Shown here in pieces: positions 52,377 through 63,920 of a stretch of DNA of 64,000 bases; position 1 is the first letter of the stretch, and the number at the start of each line of letters is the position of its first letter. The stretch is taken from positions 84,703 to 148,702 of the forward strand of contig JBAKBP010000199.1 in NCBI GenBank assembly GCA_037953745.1, in the 5' to 3' direction. A program made the translations under genes and the position numbers. The notes beneath the pieces are model-generated. The model saw nothing but the letters and a program-made list of their open reading frames with translations. It was not told the origin of the DNA and made no database searches. The DNA is from Lithodes maja (lineage: Eukaryota; Arthropoda; Malacostraca; Decapoda; Lithodidae).

Positions 52377-54594
52377 GGTAGGCTGGGGTGGTGACAGGCT
52401 GGGGTGGTAGTGGTGGTGGTAGTGATGGTGGTAGGCTGGGGGTGATGGTAGTGATGGTGGTAGGCTGGGGGGGTGGTGGTGGTGGTAGGCTGGGGGGGTG
52501 GTGGTGGTGGTAGGCTGGGGCGGTGGTGGTGATGGTGGTGGTGGTAGTGATGGTGGCAGGCTGGGGTGATGGTAGTGATGGTGGTAGGCTGGGGTGGTGG
52601 TAGTGATGGTGGCAGGCTGGGGTGGTGGTAGCGATGGTGGCAGGCTGGGGTGGTGGTGGTGATGGTGGTAGGCTGGGGTGGTGGTAGTGATGGTGGCAGG
52701 CTGGGGTGGTGGTAGTGATGGTGGTAGGCTGGGGTGGTGGTAGTGATGGTGGTAGGTTGGGGTGGTGGTAGGTTGGAGTGGTGGTGGTGATGGTGGCAGG
52801 CTGGGGTGGTGGTGGTGATGGTAGTGATGGTGGCAGGCTGGGGTTGTGGTAGTGATGGTGGTAGGTTGGGGTGGTGGTGGTGGTGGTGGTAGTGATGGTG
52901 GTAGGTTGGGGTGGTGATAGGCTGGGGTGGTGGTGATGGTGGCAGGCTGGGGTGGTGGTGATGGTAGTGATGGTGGCAGGCTGGGGTGGTAGGCTGGGGT
53001 GGTGGTTGTGATGGTGGTTGGCTGGGGTGGTGGCAGGCTGGGGTGGTGGTGGTGGTGGTAGTGATGGTGGTAGGCTGGGGTGGTGGTAGTGATGGTGGTA
53101 GGTTGGGGTGGTGGTAGTGATGGTGGTAGGCTGGGGTGGTGGTAGTGATGGTGGTAGGTTGGGGTGGTGGTGGTAGTGATGGTGGTAGGCTGGGGTGGTG
53201 GTGGTGGTGGTAGCGATGGTGGCAGGCTGGGGTGGTGGTGGTGGTGGCAGTGATGGTGGTAGGCTGGGGTGGTGGTGGTGGTGGTAGGCTGGGGTGGTGG
53301 TAGTGATGGTGGTAGGTTTGGGTGGTGGTGGTAGTGATGGTGGTAGGTTGGGGTGGTGGTGGTAGTAGTAGGCTGGGGCGGTGGTGGTGGTATTGATGGT
53401 GGTAGGTTGGGGTGGTGGTGGTGATGGTAGTGATGGTGGCAGGCTGGGGTGGTGGTGGTAGGCTGGGGTGGTGGTAGTGATGGTGGTAGGTTGGGGTGGT
53501 GGTAGTGATGGTGGTAGGTTGGGGCGGTGGTGGGAGGCTGGGGTGGTAGGTTGGGATGGTGGTGGTGGTGGTAGTGATGGTGGCAGGCTGGGGTGGTGGT
53601 GGTGGTGGTAGTGATGGTGGTAGGCTGGGGTGGTGGTAGTGATGGTGGTAGGTTGGGGTGGTGGTGGTGGTGGTAGGTTGGGTGGTGGGGTAGTGATGGT
53701 GATAGGTTGGGGTGGTGGTGGTGGTGGTAGTGATGGTGATAGGCTGTTGTGGTGGTGGTGATGGTAGTGATGGTGGTAGGCTGGGGTGGTGGTAGTGATG
53801 GTGGGGTGGTGGTGGTGGTGGTAGGTTGGGGTGATGGTGGTAGGCTGGGGTGGTGGTGGTGGTGGTAGTGATGGTGGTAGGCTGGGGTGGTGGTAGGTTG
53901 GGGTGGTGGTGCTGGTGGTAGTGATGGTGGTAGGTTGGGGTGGTGGTGGTAATGATGGTGATGGTGGTAGGCTGGGGTGGTGGTGGTGGTGGTAGTGATG
54001 GTGGTAGGTTGGGGTGGTGGTGGTGATGGTAGTGATGGTGGCAGGCTGGGGCGGTGGTAGTGATGGTGGTAGGTTGGGGTGGTGGTGGTGGAGCTAGTGA
54101 TAGTGGTAGGTTGGGGAGGTGGTAGTGATGGTGATAGGCTGATGTGGTGGTGATCGTGGCAGGCTGTTGTGGTGGTGGTGATGGTGGTAGGCTGGGGTGG
54201 TGGTAGTAATGGTGGTAGGTTGGGGTGGTGGTGGTAGTGATGGTGGCAGGCTGGGGTGGTGGTAGTGATGGTGGTAGGCTGGGGTGGTGGTGGTTATGGT
54301 AGTGATGGTGGTAGGCTGGGGTGGTAGTGGTGATGGTAGTGATGGTGGTAGGCTGGGGTGGTGGTAGTGATGGTGGTAGGCTGGGGAGGTGGTGGTGATT
54401 GTGGCAGGCTGGGGTGGTGATGGTGGTGGTAGTGATGGTGGCAGGCTGGGGTGGTGGTGGTGGTGATGGTACTGATGGTGGCAGGCTGGAGTGGTGGTTG
54501 TGATGGTAGTGATGGTGGCAGGCTGGGGTGGTGGTGGTGATGGTGTCAGGCTGGGGTGGTGGCAGGCTGGGGTGATGGTGGCAGGCTGGGGTGG
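52377..54594. repeat. GGTGGTAGGCTGGGGTGGT minisatellite, part 3
   Basis: The largest part of the array, over 2.2 kb. Blocks such as AGTGATGGTGG, TAGGCTGGGGTGGTGG and CAGGCTGGGG vary in number. The minus-strand 775-codon frame rich in His, Pro and Thr (PACHHHYHHP) is a by-product of the repeat. Confidence 0.95.
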
Positions 54595-55188
54595 ACTTGA
54601 TTAATGATGTTGTTGGTTTTGGCTCAAGATCCAAGGTGTTGTGTGGAGCGAGGCACGACCTACACCTTCACTTTATACACTCTCTCTCTCTGTTTTTTTT
54701 ATTTTTATGTTCACCAACTATATCATTTTGTTCGTGTTTCATCATCATAATAGGTAATATCTTCTTGTCTCAGTATGACTTTACATATTATAGTTCCTTT
54801 CTTTTCATTTGCGTCCATTTCCTCTATTTCAAATATTAGTGAATATATTTTGTTTTATTGTTCCCTGTTATGACTTAATTTTCAGCCAGGTATAGTTGCC
54901 TACAAGTTCCGTTCCTCTCCGTGATCGTATACATGGAAATATGATACGCAAGGTTGAATTACGAGTGTAGTTTCTTATGCAGTGATTAATTCGTCTGATT
55001 ACCAAATTATAAATTAAACATAAACCACACTCGAAATTCATTCATACTAATCTTGCTTTCATACATAAGATCATGGCGAGGAACAAACCGTACGTGGGCA
55101 ACTGTACACTGTATAATATATTCGTCAAATTAACAGATGCAGACCGTTAATGTCCTCTATTGAATACTGTAACGTGAAATATGGTGTC
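54595..55188. other. Unassigned A/T-rich sequence
   Basis: A short CT run at 54681 and otherwise nothing recognised. Confidence 0.6.
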
Positions 55189-55492
55189 TTAACCCTTTTT
55201 GGTGCTGAGCGGTTCTATTTGGAACCTCCCTGTTTTACTCGATTAGTTTGAAGATTCTAAGACGTTTCACCTCATTAGTTTGGAGAGTATACTACATAAG
55301 ACACTTTAATCCAATAGGGTGTCGATATTTCCTGGGCGAGCATGAGCGAGCCTGCAATTTGGGAGATACCAGCCTGCGACCCGAACATTTGTCTGCCGAT
55401 AAATGTATATTTTTTAGCTTGAAGTTTGTCTGGGGGACGTTTTTTTATTTTGAAGGGGGTCTGGAGTGGCGTTTTTCTTAGTCTAAGGCTTA
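55189..55492 (+). repeat. Dispersed repeat family, copy 2, with a TTAACCC end
   Basis: Begins TTAACCCTTTTTGGTGCTGA, like the right end of the MITE at 58270 when reversed. It contains ATTAGTTTGGAGAG, AAGACACTTTAATCCAAT, GTGTCGATATTTCCTGGGCG and GTCTGGAGTGGCGTTTTTCT, in the same order as copy 1. It ends near GGCTTAA at 55489. Confidence 0.5.
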
Positions 55493-55904
55493 ACTGAAAA
55501 TACATTATTTGCAAATGGCAAAAACACTAAAATCCTAAATAATAATATAACACAATATCTTAATGACCCCCAAGACGTGCACCAGATAGTGTTAACGTTG
55601 AATATGTAATACCTCAAATTACGACAATATGACAATACATAACTATTACAGTTAATGGTTAGATACCTGTGACCGCTAAAAATACAATATTATCATTAAT
55701 AGTACATCCATTTGACCTTTTGTGATACATGCACATATTCTTTCCGACTATAAGCTGCCTATGATTGAGAATGATTGATAGGAATTGTGTTTTGCACTTA
55801 ATAAAATACAATTATTAGTTGTTTAAATGGCCCAGCTTAATTTCCTCCTCCTAAAACTTGATATATTTATTATTATATTTTTGAAACCACATATTATCAA
55901 TTCA
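55493..55904. other. Unassigned A/T-rich sequence
   Basis: Nothing recognised. Confidence 0.6.
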
Positions 55905-55951
55905 CGCTCTCTCTGTCTGTCTGTGCGTCTCTCTCTCTCTGTTTCTCTGTC

Positions 55952-56023
<72 letters not shown>
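55905..56023. repeat. (CT)n microsatellite with GTCT interruptions
   Basis: Pure CT from about 55961, interrupted before that by CTGT units. Confidence 0.97.
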
Positions 56024-56027
<4 letters not shown>

Positions 56028-56077
56028 CCCGTCTCCTCTTGTTTATGCAGCCAGTAATATATCACTAGCAAGCTCTT

Positions 56078-57784
56078 GCCAACACCCTGCCAACCCTACC
56101 ACTTCATGACAACAACCTGCCAACCCTACCACTTCATGACAACACCCTGCCAACCCTACCACTTCATGACAACACCCTGCCAACCCTACCACTTCATGAC
56201 AACACCCTGCCAACCCTACCACTTCATGACAACACCCTGCCAACCCTACCACTTCATGACAACACCCTGCCAACCCTACCACTTCATGAAAAACACCCTG
56301 TCAACCCTACCACTTCATGACAACACCCTGCCAACCCTACCACTTCATCATGACAACACCCTGCCAACCCTACCACTTCATGACAACACCCTGCCAACCC
56401 TACCACTTCATGACAACACCCTGCCAACCCTACCACTTCATGACAACACCCTGTCAACCCTACCACTTCATGACAACACCCTGCCAACCCTACCACTTCA
56501 TGACAACACCCTGCCAACCCTACCAATTCATGACAACACCCTGCCAATCCTACCACTTCATGATAACACCCTGCCAACACTACCACTTCATGACAACACC
56601 CTGCCAACATTACCACTTTATTACAACACCCTACCAACACTACCACTTCATGACAACATCCTGCCAACCCTACCACTTTATGCCAACACCCTACCAACAC
56701 TACCACTTCATGACAACACCCTGCCAACACTACCACTTCATGACAACACCCTGCCAACCCTACCACTTCATGACAACACCCTGCCAATACTACCACTTCA
56801 TGACAACACCCTGCCATCACTACCACTTCATGACAACACCCTGCCAACACTACCATTTCATGACAACACCCTGACAACACTACCACTTTATGACAACACC
56901 CTGCCAACACTACCACTTTATGACAACACACCTGCCAACACTACCACTTCATGACAACACCCTGCCAACACTACCAATTCAAAACAACACCCTACCAACC
57001 CTACCACTTCATGACAACACCTTGCCAACACTACCATATCATGACAACACCCTGCCAACACTACCACTGCATGACAACACCCTGCCAACACTACCATTTC
57101 ATGACAACACCCTGCTAACACTACCACTTCATGACAACACCCTGCCAACACTACCACTTCATGACAACACACTGCCAACACTACTACTTCATGACAACAC
57201 CCTGCCAACACTACCACTTCATGACAACACCCTGCCAACACTACCACTGCATGACAACACCCTGCCAATACTACTACTTCATGACAACACCCTGCCAACC
57301 CTATCACTTCATGACAACACCCTGCCAACACTATCACTTCATGACAACACCCTGCTAACACTACCACTTCATGACAACACTCTGCTAACACTAACACTTC
57401 AATACAACACCCTGCCAACACTACCACTTTATGACAACACCCTGCCAACACTACCACTTCAATACAATACCCTGCCAACACTAACACTTTATGACAACAC
57501 CCTGCCAACTCTACCACTTCAATACAATACCCTGCCAACACTACCACTTCATGACAACACCCTGCCAACACTACCACTTCAATACTATACCCTGCCAACA
57601 CTACCACTTCATGACAACACCCTGCCAACACTACCACTTCATGACAACACCCTGCCAACACTACCACTTTAATACAATACCCTGCCAACACTACCACTTC
57701 ATGACAACACCCTGCCAGCACTACCACTTCATGACAACACCCTGCCAACACTACCACTTCAATACAATACCCTGCCAACACTAC
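56078..57784. repeat. 30-bp minisatellite (CCAACCCTACCACTTCATGA...), about 57 units
   Basis: Unit CCAACCCTACCACTTCATGA plus CAACACCCTG. The left part has CCAACCC and the right part mostly CCAACAC, and towards the right end AATACAATAC variants alternate. The changes are graded along the array. All frames stay open on both strands, so the long ORFs are not genes. Confidence 0.97.
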
Positions 57785-57812
57785 TGACTTCCCACTGACA
57801 TAATTTTAACCC

Positions 57813-58091
57813 TTGATTACACAAACACACCCACATACTCACACACACACATACTCAACCACAAACATACACAGACACACTCTCCTACATACACACACAC
57901 CCACACACACGCAAACACAGTCAAAAGTGTTCCTTCAGTCAACGGCAATAATACATTTGTCTGGCAGCCAAGCAAAAATATCTACCAAGGAGGCAGATAT
58001 TGACAGTTTAAATTTTGATATCCAACATCATTCACATTATTTTTCCTTAAGCATTGACAGCATAACATCTTGTGATTCGGACCCAGATTAA
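57813..58091 (+). other. Unidentified open frame after a CA-rich stretch
   Basis: 92 codons. The first 35 are CA-repeat (His/Thr); the remainder includes IHLSGSQAKISTKEADIDSL and ends SITSCDSDPD at TAA. The second part has ordinary composition and could be a terminal exon or an element remnant. No family recognised. Confidence 0.15.
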
Positions 58092-58269
58092 CTTGCTCAT
58101 GTAGTAATGTACACCCTATGTGGTGGACTGTGTTCTTTTATTTCATAAATTTTATTTTAGTAAGCGTTGTTTCCACATAGCGATTTTAATAAGTAAATTT
58201 GACTTTATATTGTCTTTGTCCCAGTTTTGGTTTGTTTAGTTTGCAAGTTTTACATTTTAACTAAATTCA
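58092..58269. other. Unassigned A/T-rich sequence
   Basis: Nothing recognised. Confidence 0.6.
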
Positions 58270-58487
58270 TTAACCCATTCAGTACCAGGGACATCTGTTT
58301 TATTATATTCTGGCTACTAGACGATTTTGCTCAGTTTAGGAAGGGCGTCTACCAATAAAAAAAACTACAGACTGTTTCAATTAATCCTTTTAGCTACGGT
58401 ACTATATATCTTTTCCAAGCTTCATAAAATCGTCTAAATGTAGCTGAAATCCAATGCAAGAGACGTGACCGGCACCGAAAGGGTTAA
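58270..58487. mobile_element. piggyBac-type MITE, 210 bp
   Basis: TTAA at 58270-58273 and 58484-58487. The left end reads CCCATTCAGTACCAGGGAC; the right end, reversed, reads CCCTTTCGGTGCCGGTCAC, an inverted repeat of about 19 bases with several mismatches. There is no coding capacity. Confidence 0.75.
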
Positions 58488-58585
58488 GAATGCCAACATG
58501 TTTGCCAATATACGCAAGCTTACCACCTCGGCTATCATTATATATGCCAACGTTTACAACCACACCAACAACACCAATATATTGA

Positions 58586-58955
58586 GGAGGCCCACCTTGT
58601 TTTTTTGTTTTATCTCTCTCTCTCTGGGTTGTATTCATTCGGCCCCATTCAGCCTACTGTTTTAAGACTTTACCCCCATCCAGGTGTCGATATTTTTCCT
58701 GGCGAACGGTAGCGAGCCAGTATATTTAAAAAAAAAAAAAATCTGATAGCAGGCAAAATTTGTACATTTTTCGATAGAAAAATGTCTCCGGTGAAGCCGG
58801 GTTTCTCCATACAATGCTGGCTCGCTATCGCTCGCCAGGATGATATCGACTCATGTATGGGGATAAATGTCTTAAAACAGTAGGATGAATGGGGCCGAAT
58901 GGATACAAGCCAGAGAAAGAGAGAAAATTAGAGAAAACAAGCAGGTGACCCCCCT
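58586..58955. mobile_element. Fold-back element with arms of about 130 bp
   Basis: ATTCGGCCCCATTCAGCCTA then CTGTTTTAAGAC...GTGTCGATAT...CTGGCGA..GGTAGCGAGCCAG on the left is mirrored by CTGGCTCGCTATCGCTCGCC then AGGATGATATCGAC...GTCTTAAAACAG and TAGGATGAATGGGGCCGAAT on the right. Similarity of the arms extends outward through a CTCTCTCT/AGAGAGA stretch to about 58586 and 58955. The loop is about 100 bases. Confidence 0.75.
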
Positions 58956-59103
58956 TAACGAACACCATAGCTGACAGCCACACCTAAGGACATTCTACCA
59001 ATAGTATCTCCAATATTTGTGTGGCCAACACATGCACCTGTTAACACCTCACTGTAACTACCGCTACTATAAACCTCAACTCCTTCAATAACTACAACTA
59101 TCT
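58956..59103. other. Short unassigned spacer
   Basis: Nothing recognised. Confidence 0.6.
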
Positions 59104-59795
59104 ACACACTTACTAACACCACCACCACCACATATTGCCAACCTCAACACTTACTAACACCACCACCACCACATATTGCCAACCTCAACACTTACTAACA
59201 CCACCACCACCACATATTGCCAACCTCAAGACTTACTAACATCAGCACCACCACATATTGCCAACCTCAACACTTACTAACACCAGCACCACCACATATT
59301 GCCAACCTCAACACTTACTAACACCAGCACCACCACATATTGCCAACCTCAACACTTACTAACACCACCACCACCACATATTGCCAACCTCAACACTTAC
59401 TAACACCAGCACCACCACATATTGCCAACCTCAACACTTACTAACACTAGCACCACCACATATTGCCAACCTCAACACTTACTAACACCAGCACCACCAC
59501 ATATTGCCAACCTCAACACTTACTAACACCAGCACCACCACATATTGCCAACCTCAACACTTACTAACACCAGCACCACCACATATTGCCAACCTCAACA
59601 CTTACTAACACCAGCACCACCACATATTGCCAACCCCAACACTTACTAACACCAGCACCACCACATATTGCCAACCTCAACACTTACTAACACCAGCACC
59701 ACCACATATTGCCAACCTTAACACTTACTAACACCACCACCACCACGTCATATTGCCAACCTCAACACTTACTAACACCACCACCACCACATATT
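59104..59795. repeat. 41-bp minisatellite, about 16 units
   Basis: Unit CCAACCTCAACACTTACTAA plus CACCAGCACCACCACATATTG, with CACCACCACC as the main variant. Confidence 0.95.
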
Positions 59796-59875
59796 GCGAA
59801 CCTCCACACACACCACCACCACCACCACCACCTATTGCCAACCTCAAAATTCACCACCACCACCATCACCTATTG

Positions 59876-60455
59876 CCAACACCTCTGCCAAACCTTCACT
59901 TATCAACACCACCACAACATATTGCCAACACCTCTGCCATCCTCTACCCTTACCAACACCACCACAACATATTGCCAACACCTCTACCAACCTCCACCCT
60001 TACCAACACCACCACAAAATATTGCCAACACCTCTGCCAACCTCCACTTACCAACACCACCACAACATATGCCAACACCTCTGCCAACCTCCACACTTAC
60101 CAACACCACCACAACATATTACCAACACCTCTGCCAACCTCCACACTTACCAACACCACCACAACATATTGCCAAGACCTCTGCCAACCTCCACACTTAC
60201 CAGCACCACCACAACATATTGCCAACACCTCTGCCAACCTCCACACTTACCAACACCACCACAACATATTGCCAACACCTCTGCCAACCTCCACACTTAC
60301 CAACACCACCACAACATATTGCCAACACCTCTGCCAACCTCCACACTTACCAACACCACCACACCATATTGCCAACACCTCTGCCAACCTCCACACTTAC
60401 TACCACCACCACAACATATTGCCAACACCTCTGCCAACGTCCACACCGCTGGCCG
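59876..60455. repeat. 50-bp minisatellite, about 11 units
   Basis: Unit CCAACCTCCACACTTACCAA plus CACCACCACAACATATTGCCAACACCTCTG. It resembles the 41-bp unit with CCAACACCTCTG added after ATATTG. Confidence 0.95.
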
Positions 60456-60904
60456 CTGAGTTTATACAAGGGAACTGCAAACACAAGGGAGTTGCACTGC
60501 TTGAGACATTCCTCTCTCTCTCTCTCTCTCTCAACTACTGCTACTACTACTACTACTACTACACTACACTACACCACACTACTACTACTACTACTACTAC
60601 ATAGACAAAACATCCGAAGATATGTTTATTATTACATCAAGAATAAAATGGATTCAAAATCATGAAGAACGTAGAAATCCAGTGAACCCCATACGCATAT
60701 AATATGTAATTTCTATAAATTTTTAAATAATTTGCGTGTGTGTATAGTTATGTATCTATGATGATGTATTGTATATATACCTATGTTTGTATATTAAGTC
60801 TTAGTCACATGAATGTGATGATATTTTGTATGACTCTTTCCTAATTTCTATACCTATGTAATATTATATTACGAAATACATGTGATTGATTGATTGATTG
60901 ATTG

Positions 60905-60905
<1 letters not shown>
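60456..60905 (+). repeat. Probable LINE/SINE 3' tail ending in (TTGA)n
   Basis: After CT and CTA runs, about 290 bases of A/T-rich sequence end in GTGATTGATTGATTGATTGA at 60886-60905. Such tetranucleotide tails are common at retroelement 3' ends. No coding part is seen. Confidence 0.3.

Positions 60906-60972
<67 letters not shown>
60906..60972. repeat. (CTA)n microsatellite
   Basis: About 22 CTA units. Confidence 0.97.
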
Positions 60973-60974
<2 letters not shown>

Positions 60975-61659
60975 ACTAATACATTTCGGTAATAGTTAAA
61001 AATATACCTCGCCGTTCTCCTTTCGTTTCGATTTTTACCCTTCATTCGCTAGTTTGAATATTTTATAATTGCCTGTGTTTTTGCATGAGTGAAATTATAA
61101 ATAGATTTAGAAGAATATTTGCATGACTAACATACTACACCTAAAGGCGGACATTTCTGGCAAGAGATGTCAAACTATTTCGTTCTTGTAACAGAAACCA
61201 TTGTCTGTTTCTGTCAGCTGACGGTTAATTATAATATCTTAGTCACTGTGTCCTCGATAACTGTCGTAAAATATGAATCTACTATGTCTCTGCATCATAT
61301 TATTGCCAAGATCTTATAATTCACAATATATTTCGCTACAAAATAGTAATAATAACTGTGTAATAAAGTCTGGGACATGGCAATTTACTGTAAGCTGGAA
61401 GAAACAGACTATAGATACAAGGTAGACTATTGTAATTGACACAGTGGTTATAAAGTATATACCGGAACCAGGAGCTACCGGTACCTGGGTCAGAGTGTAC
61501 GAGATAAGTGTGGGAAGATCGCTCGTGTAAATCCACCTTAAGGGTAGATTTGTATTTATTCTTCATTTATATATTAATTAATTATTTACTTATTTTATAT
61601 TTACTATATGTTAGCTACCTCCCAAGACCGACATCAAGCTTATAAAATACCCCCCAAGA
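60973..61659. other. Unassigned A/T-rich sequence
   Basis: Nothing recognised. Confidence 0.6.
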
Positions 61660-61678
61660 CCCCCCCCCCCCCCCCCCC
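61660..61678. repeat. Poly(C) run
   Basis: 19 consecutive C. Confidence 0.95.
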
Positions 61679-61689
61679 ACACCATCGAG

Positions 61690-61850
61690 ATACATTTGTA
61701 AAAAAAATGGTAGAAAAATATCCCGGCCATTACACATAAATCGACACCAAAATGGAACAAAGGGTCTTAAAATCGCCAAACTAATGGAGCTAAATATAAA
61801 ATATCATAATTAATGGGGCTAAACATGAGGGAGATGGGGGTCCAGAATTG
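61690..61850 (-). repeat. Dispersed repeat family, reversed partial copy
   Basis: On the minus strand it reads CCATTAGTTTGGCGATTTTA, AGACCCTTTGTTCCAT and GGTGTCGATTTATGTG, in the same order as blocks of 13764-13968 and 55189-55492. Confidence 0.5.
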
Positions 61851-62454
61851 ATAAAAACCTCCCCATAACTGATTGAGTAATATTGTGTACTATAAGCTGA
61901 GTCATTCCATTACTCATATTAAGACTTTTACTTAGTAATACACTTCGTTATGCAAACACGTTTGTTTTGTGTACAATGCTTGATAGTAAATAATAATAAA
62001 ATAAGTGTAAATATCAGAAATTAATACTATTCAACAAACATATGAATGTTTACTTTTCCATACATACCTTGCAATTGTAAGTTAAAAAATATATAGCTCA
62101 TTCACTACATACAAGCCGGCCAATAAGCTCTGTAACTCAAACAGGGCTAGAGTATAAGAACTTTAAATTTCCAAACATTTCCCCCAAACGGTAGAAATAT
62201 TAGCTCAATTACTCTGGTCCTTTGAGTTATATGGGTCAATAGTGCTGGCCTAATTATAATGAATGTACTATAGTCACATACAACACTTAAGTACACTACG
62301 CAATTATTCAAGACAATGACACATTTTTCCTTTCCTTCTGGCTACCATTAGATAACTTTATTTGTTTCAGGAAGGACCTCTAGGGCTCAAAAGGGATACA
62401 GATTATCTCTATTAACCATTAGACTCCTAAATATCCTTCCAAAACTGAATACTC
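61851..62454. other. Unassigned sequence
   Basis: A/T-rich. A stretch at about 62318-62390 (TCTGGCTACCATTAGATAAC) resembles the inside of the MITE at 58270. Confidence 0.45.
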
Positions 62455-63372
62455 CCAGTCCACAGTTACCCCCACTCCACAGTTATCTCCCAGTGCACAG
62501 TTACATCCCAATCCACAATTACCTCTCAGTCCACAATTACCTCCCAGTCCACAGTTACCTCCCAGTCTACAGCTACCTACCAGTCCACAGTTACCTCCCA
62601 GTCACAGTTACCCCCCCAGTCCCACCGTTACCTCCCAGTCGACAATTACCTCCCGGTCCACAGGTACCTCCCGGTCCACAGGTACCTCCCAGTCCACAGT
62701 TACCTCCCAGTCCACAGTTACCCCCCAGTCCACAATTACCTCCCAGTCCACAGTTACCTACCAGTCCAGTTACCTCCCAGTCCACAGTTACCCCCCAGTC
62801 CACAGTTACCCTCCCAGTCCACAGTTACCCCCCAGTCCACAGTTACCTCCAGTCCACAGTTACCTCCCAGTCCACAGTTACCTACCAGTCAGTTACCTCC
62901 CAGTCCACAGTTACCTCCCAGTCCACAGTTACCCCCCAGTCCACAGTTACCTCCCAGTCCACAGTCACCTACCAGTCCAGTTACCTCCCAGTCCACAGTT
63001 ACCCCCCAGTCACAGTTACCTCCCAGTCACAGTTTACCTCCCAGTCCAGAGTTGCCTCCCAGTCCACTGTTAGCCCTCAGTCCACAGTTACCTCCCAGTC
63101 CACAGTTACCTCCAGTCACAGTTACCCCCCAGTCCACAGTTACCTCCTAGTTCACAGTTACCTCCCAGTCCAGAGTTATCTCCCAGTCCACTGTTAGCCC
63201 CCAGTCCACATACCTCCCAGTCCACAGTTACCTCCCAGTCCACAGTTACCTCCCCAGTTCAGAGTTATCTCCCAGTCCACTGTTAGCCCCCAGTCCACAG
63301 TTACCTCCCAGTCCACAGTTACCTCCCGGTCCACAGTTACCTCCCAGTCCAGAGTTATCTCCCAGTCCACTG
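62455..63372. repeat. 18-bp minisatellite, about 50 units
   Basis: Unit ACCTCCCAGTCCACAGTT with ACCCCCC variants and occasional 1-3 base losses that shift the frame. Confidence 0.96.
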
Positions 63373-63604
63373 ATAGCCCATTTGACCAGTACTAAAGGAA
63401 GGACGGGAATGTAATGATGTTTTATTCTTTTCGGACCAATGACGCCCTTGTCACGTTATATTGTGGCTAACATTAGACGATTTTATGCATTTTTAGAGAA
63501 ACTATGTTGCTTAGATGGTTTAATGAGATATTATTGACAATTTTGAGTTGTATAGCATAAGCTGAACAAATCATCTAATGGTAAACAGAATAAGGAAAAA
63601 TTAC
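63373..63604. other. Unassigned; MITE-like inside
   Basis: Contains GTGGCTAACATTAGACGATT at about 63463-63482, close to CTGGCTACTAGACGATTTTG in the 58270 MITE. No ends found. Confidence 0.35.
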
Positions 63605-63790
63605 GCCATGGTGTTGAAAGAATGAATGTGTTGCTGGATGGGTGATGAGAGACGTGGATGTTAAAGTACTAAAGAGAGGACAAGAAGGTAAAGTTTTGTA
63701 CCTAGGAGGTTGGTAAGTGAGGAAGTTGGTGTTTACCGATGACGCAGCACTGGTTACACAGCCAAGGGGATATGTAGAGAAACTGGTGAC
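63605..63790 (+). pseudogene. RTE-like LINE, RT palm fragment
   Basis: Reads GWVMRDVDVKVLKRGQEGK, then VFTDDAALVTQ at about 63725-63765. This corresponds to the 'LFADDAALVAD' palm box. It contains stop codons and is too short to place beyond family level. Confidence 0.5.
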
Positions 63791-63919
63791 AATGTAAGGG
63801 TACAAGGGCAAATATTTCAGAAACATATCGGAAACAATATAGGCGATATTGTTAAATATATGCAAAACTTGAGACACACTAAGGCAGTATTCCCTGAATG
63901 CCTGAGTTCGATAGGTCAA

Positions 63920-63920
63920 T

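Noticed and set aside
52307..54634. 775-codon His/Pro/Thr-rich protein on the minus strand
   Set aside because: A by-product of the GGTGGTAGGCTGGGGTGGT minisatellite; unit lengths vary freely and no domain is present.
56043..57787. Long ORFs of HDNTLPTLPL and VVLAGCCHE type
   Set aside because: A 30-bp satellite again; all frames are open on both strands.
57813..58091. Terminal exon of a host gene
   Set aside because: Only about 55 codons of non-repetitive sequence, no recognisable domain, and no clear splice acceptor I could rely on.
59709..60665. Thr/Pro/His-rich ORFs
   Set aside because: Products of the 41- and 50-bp minisatellites.
62493..63197. LPVHSYLPV/QSTVTSQST protein
   Set aside because: A product of the 18-bp minisatellite; frame jumps at irregular units.
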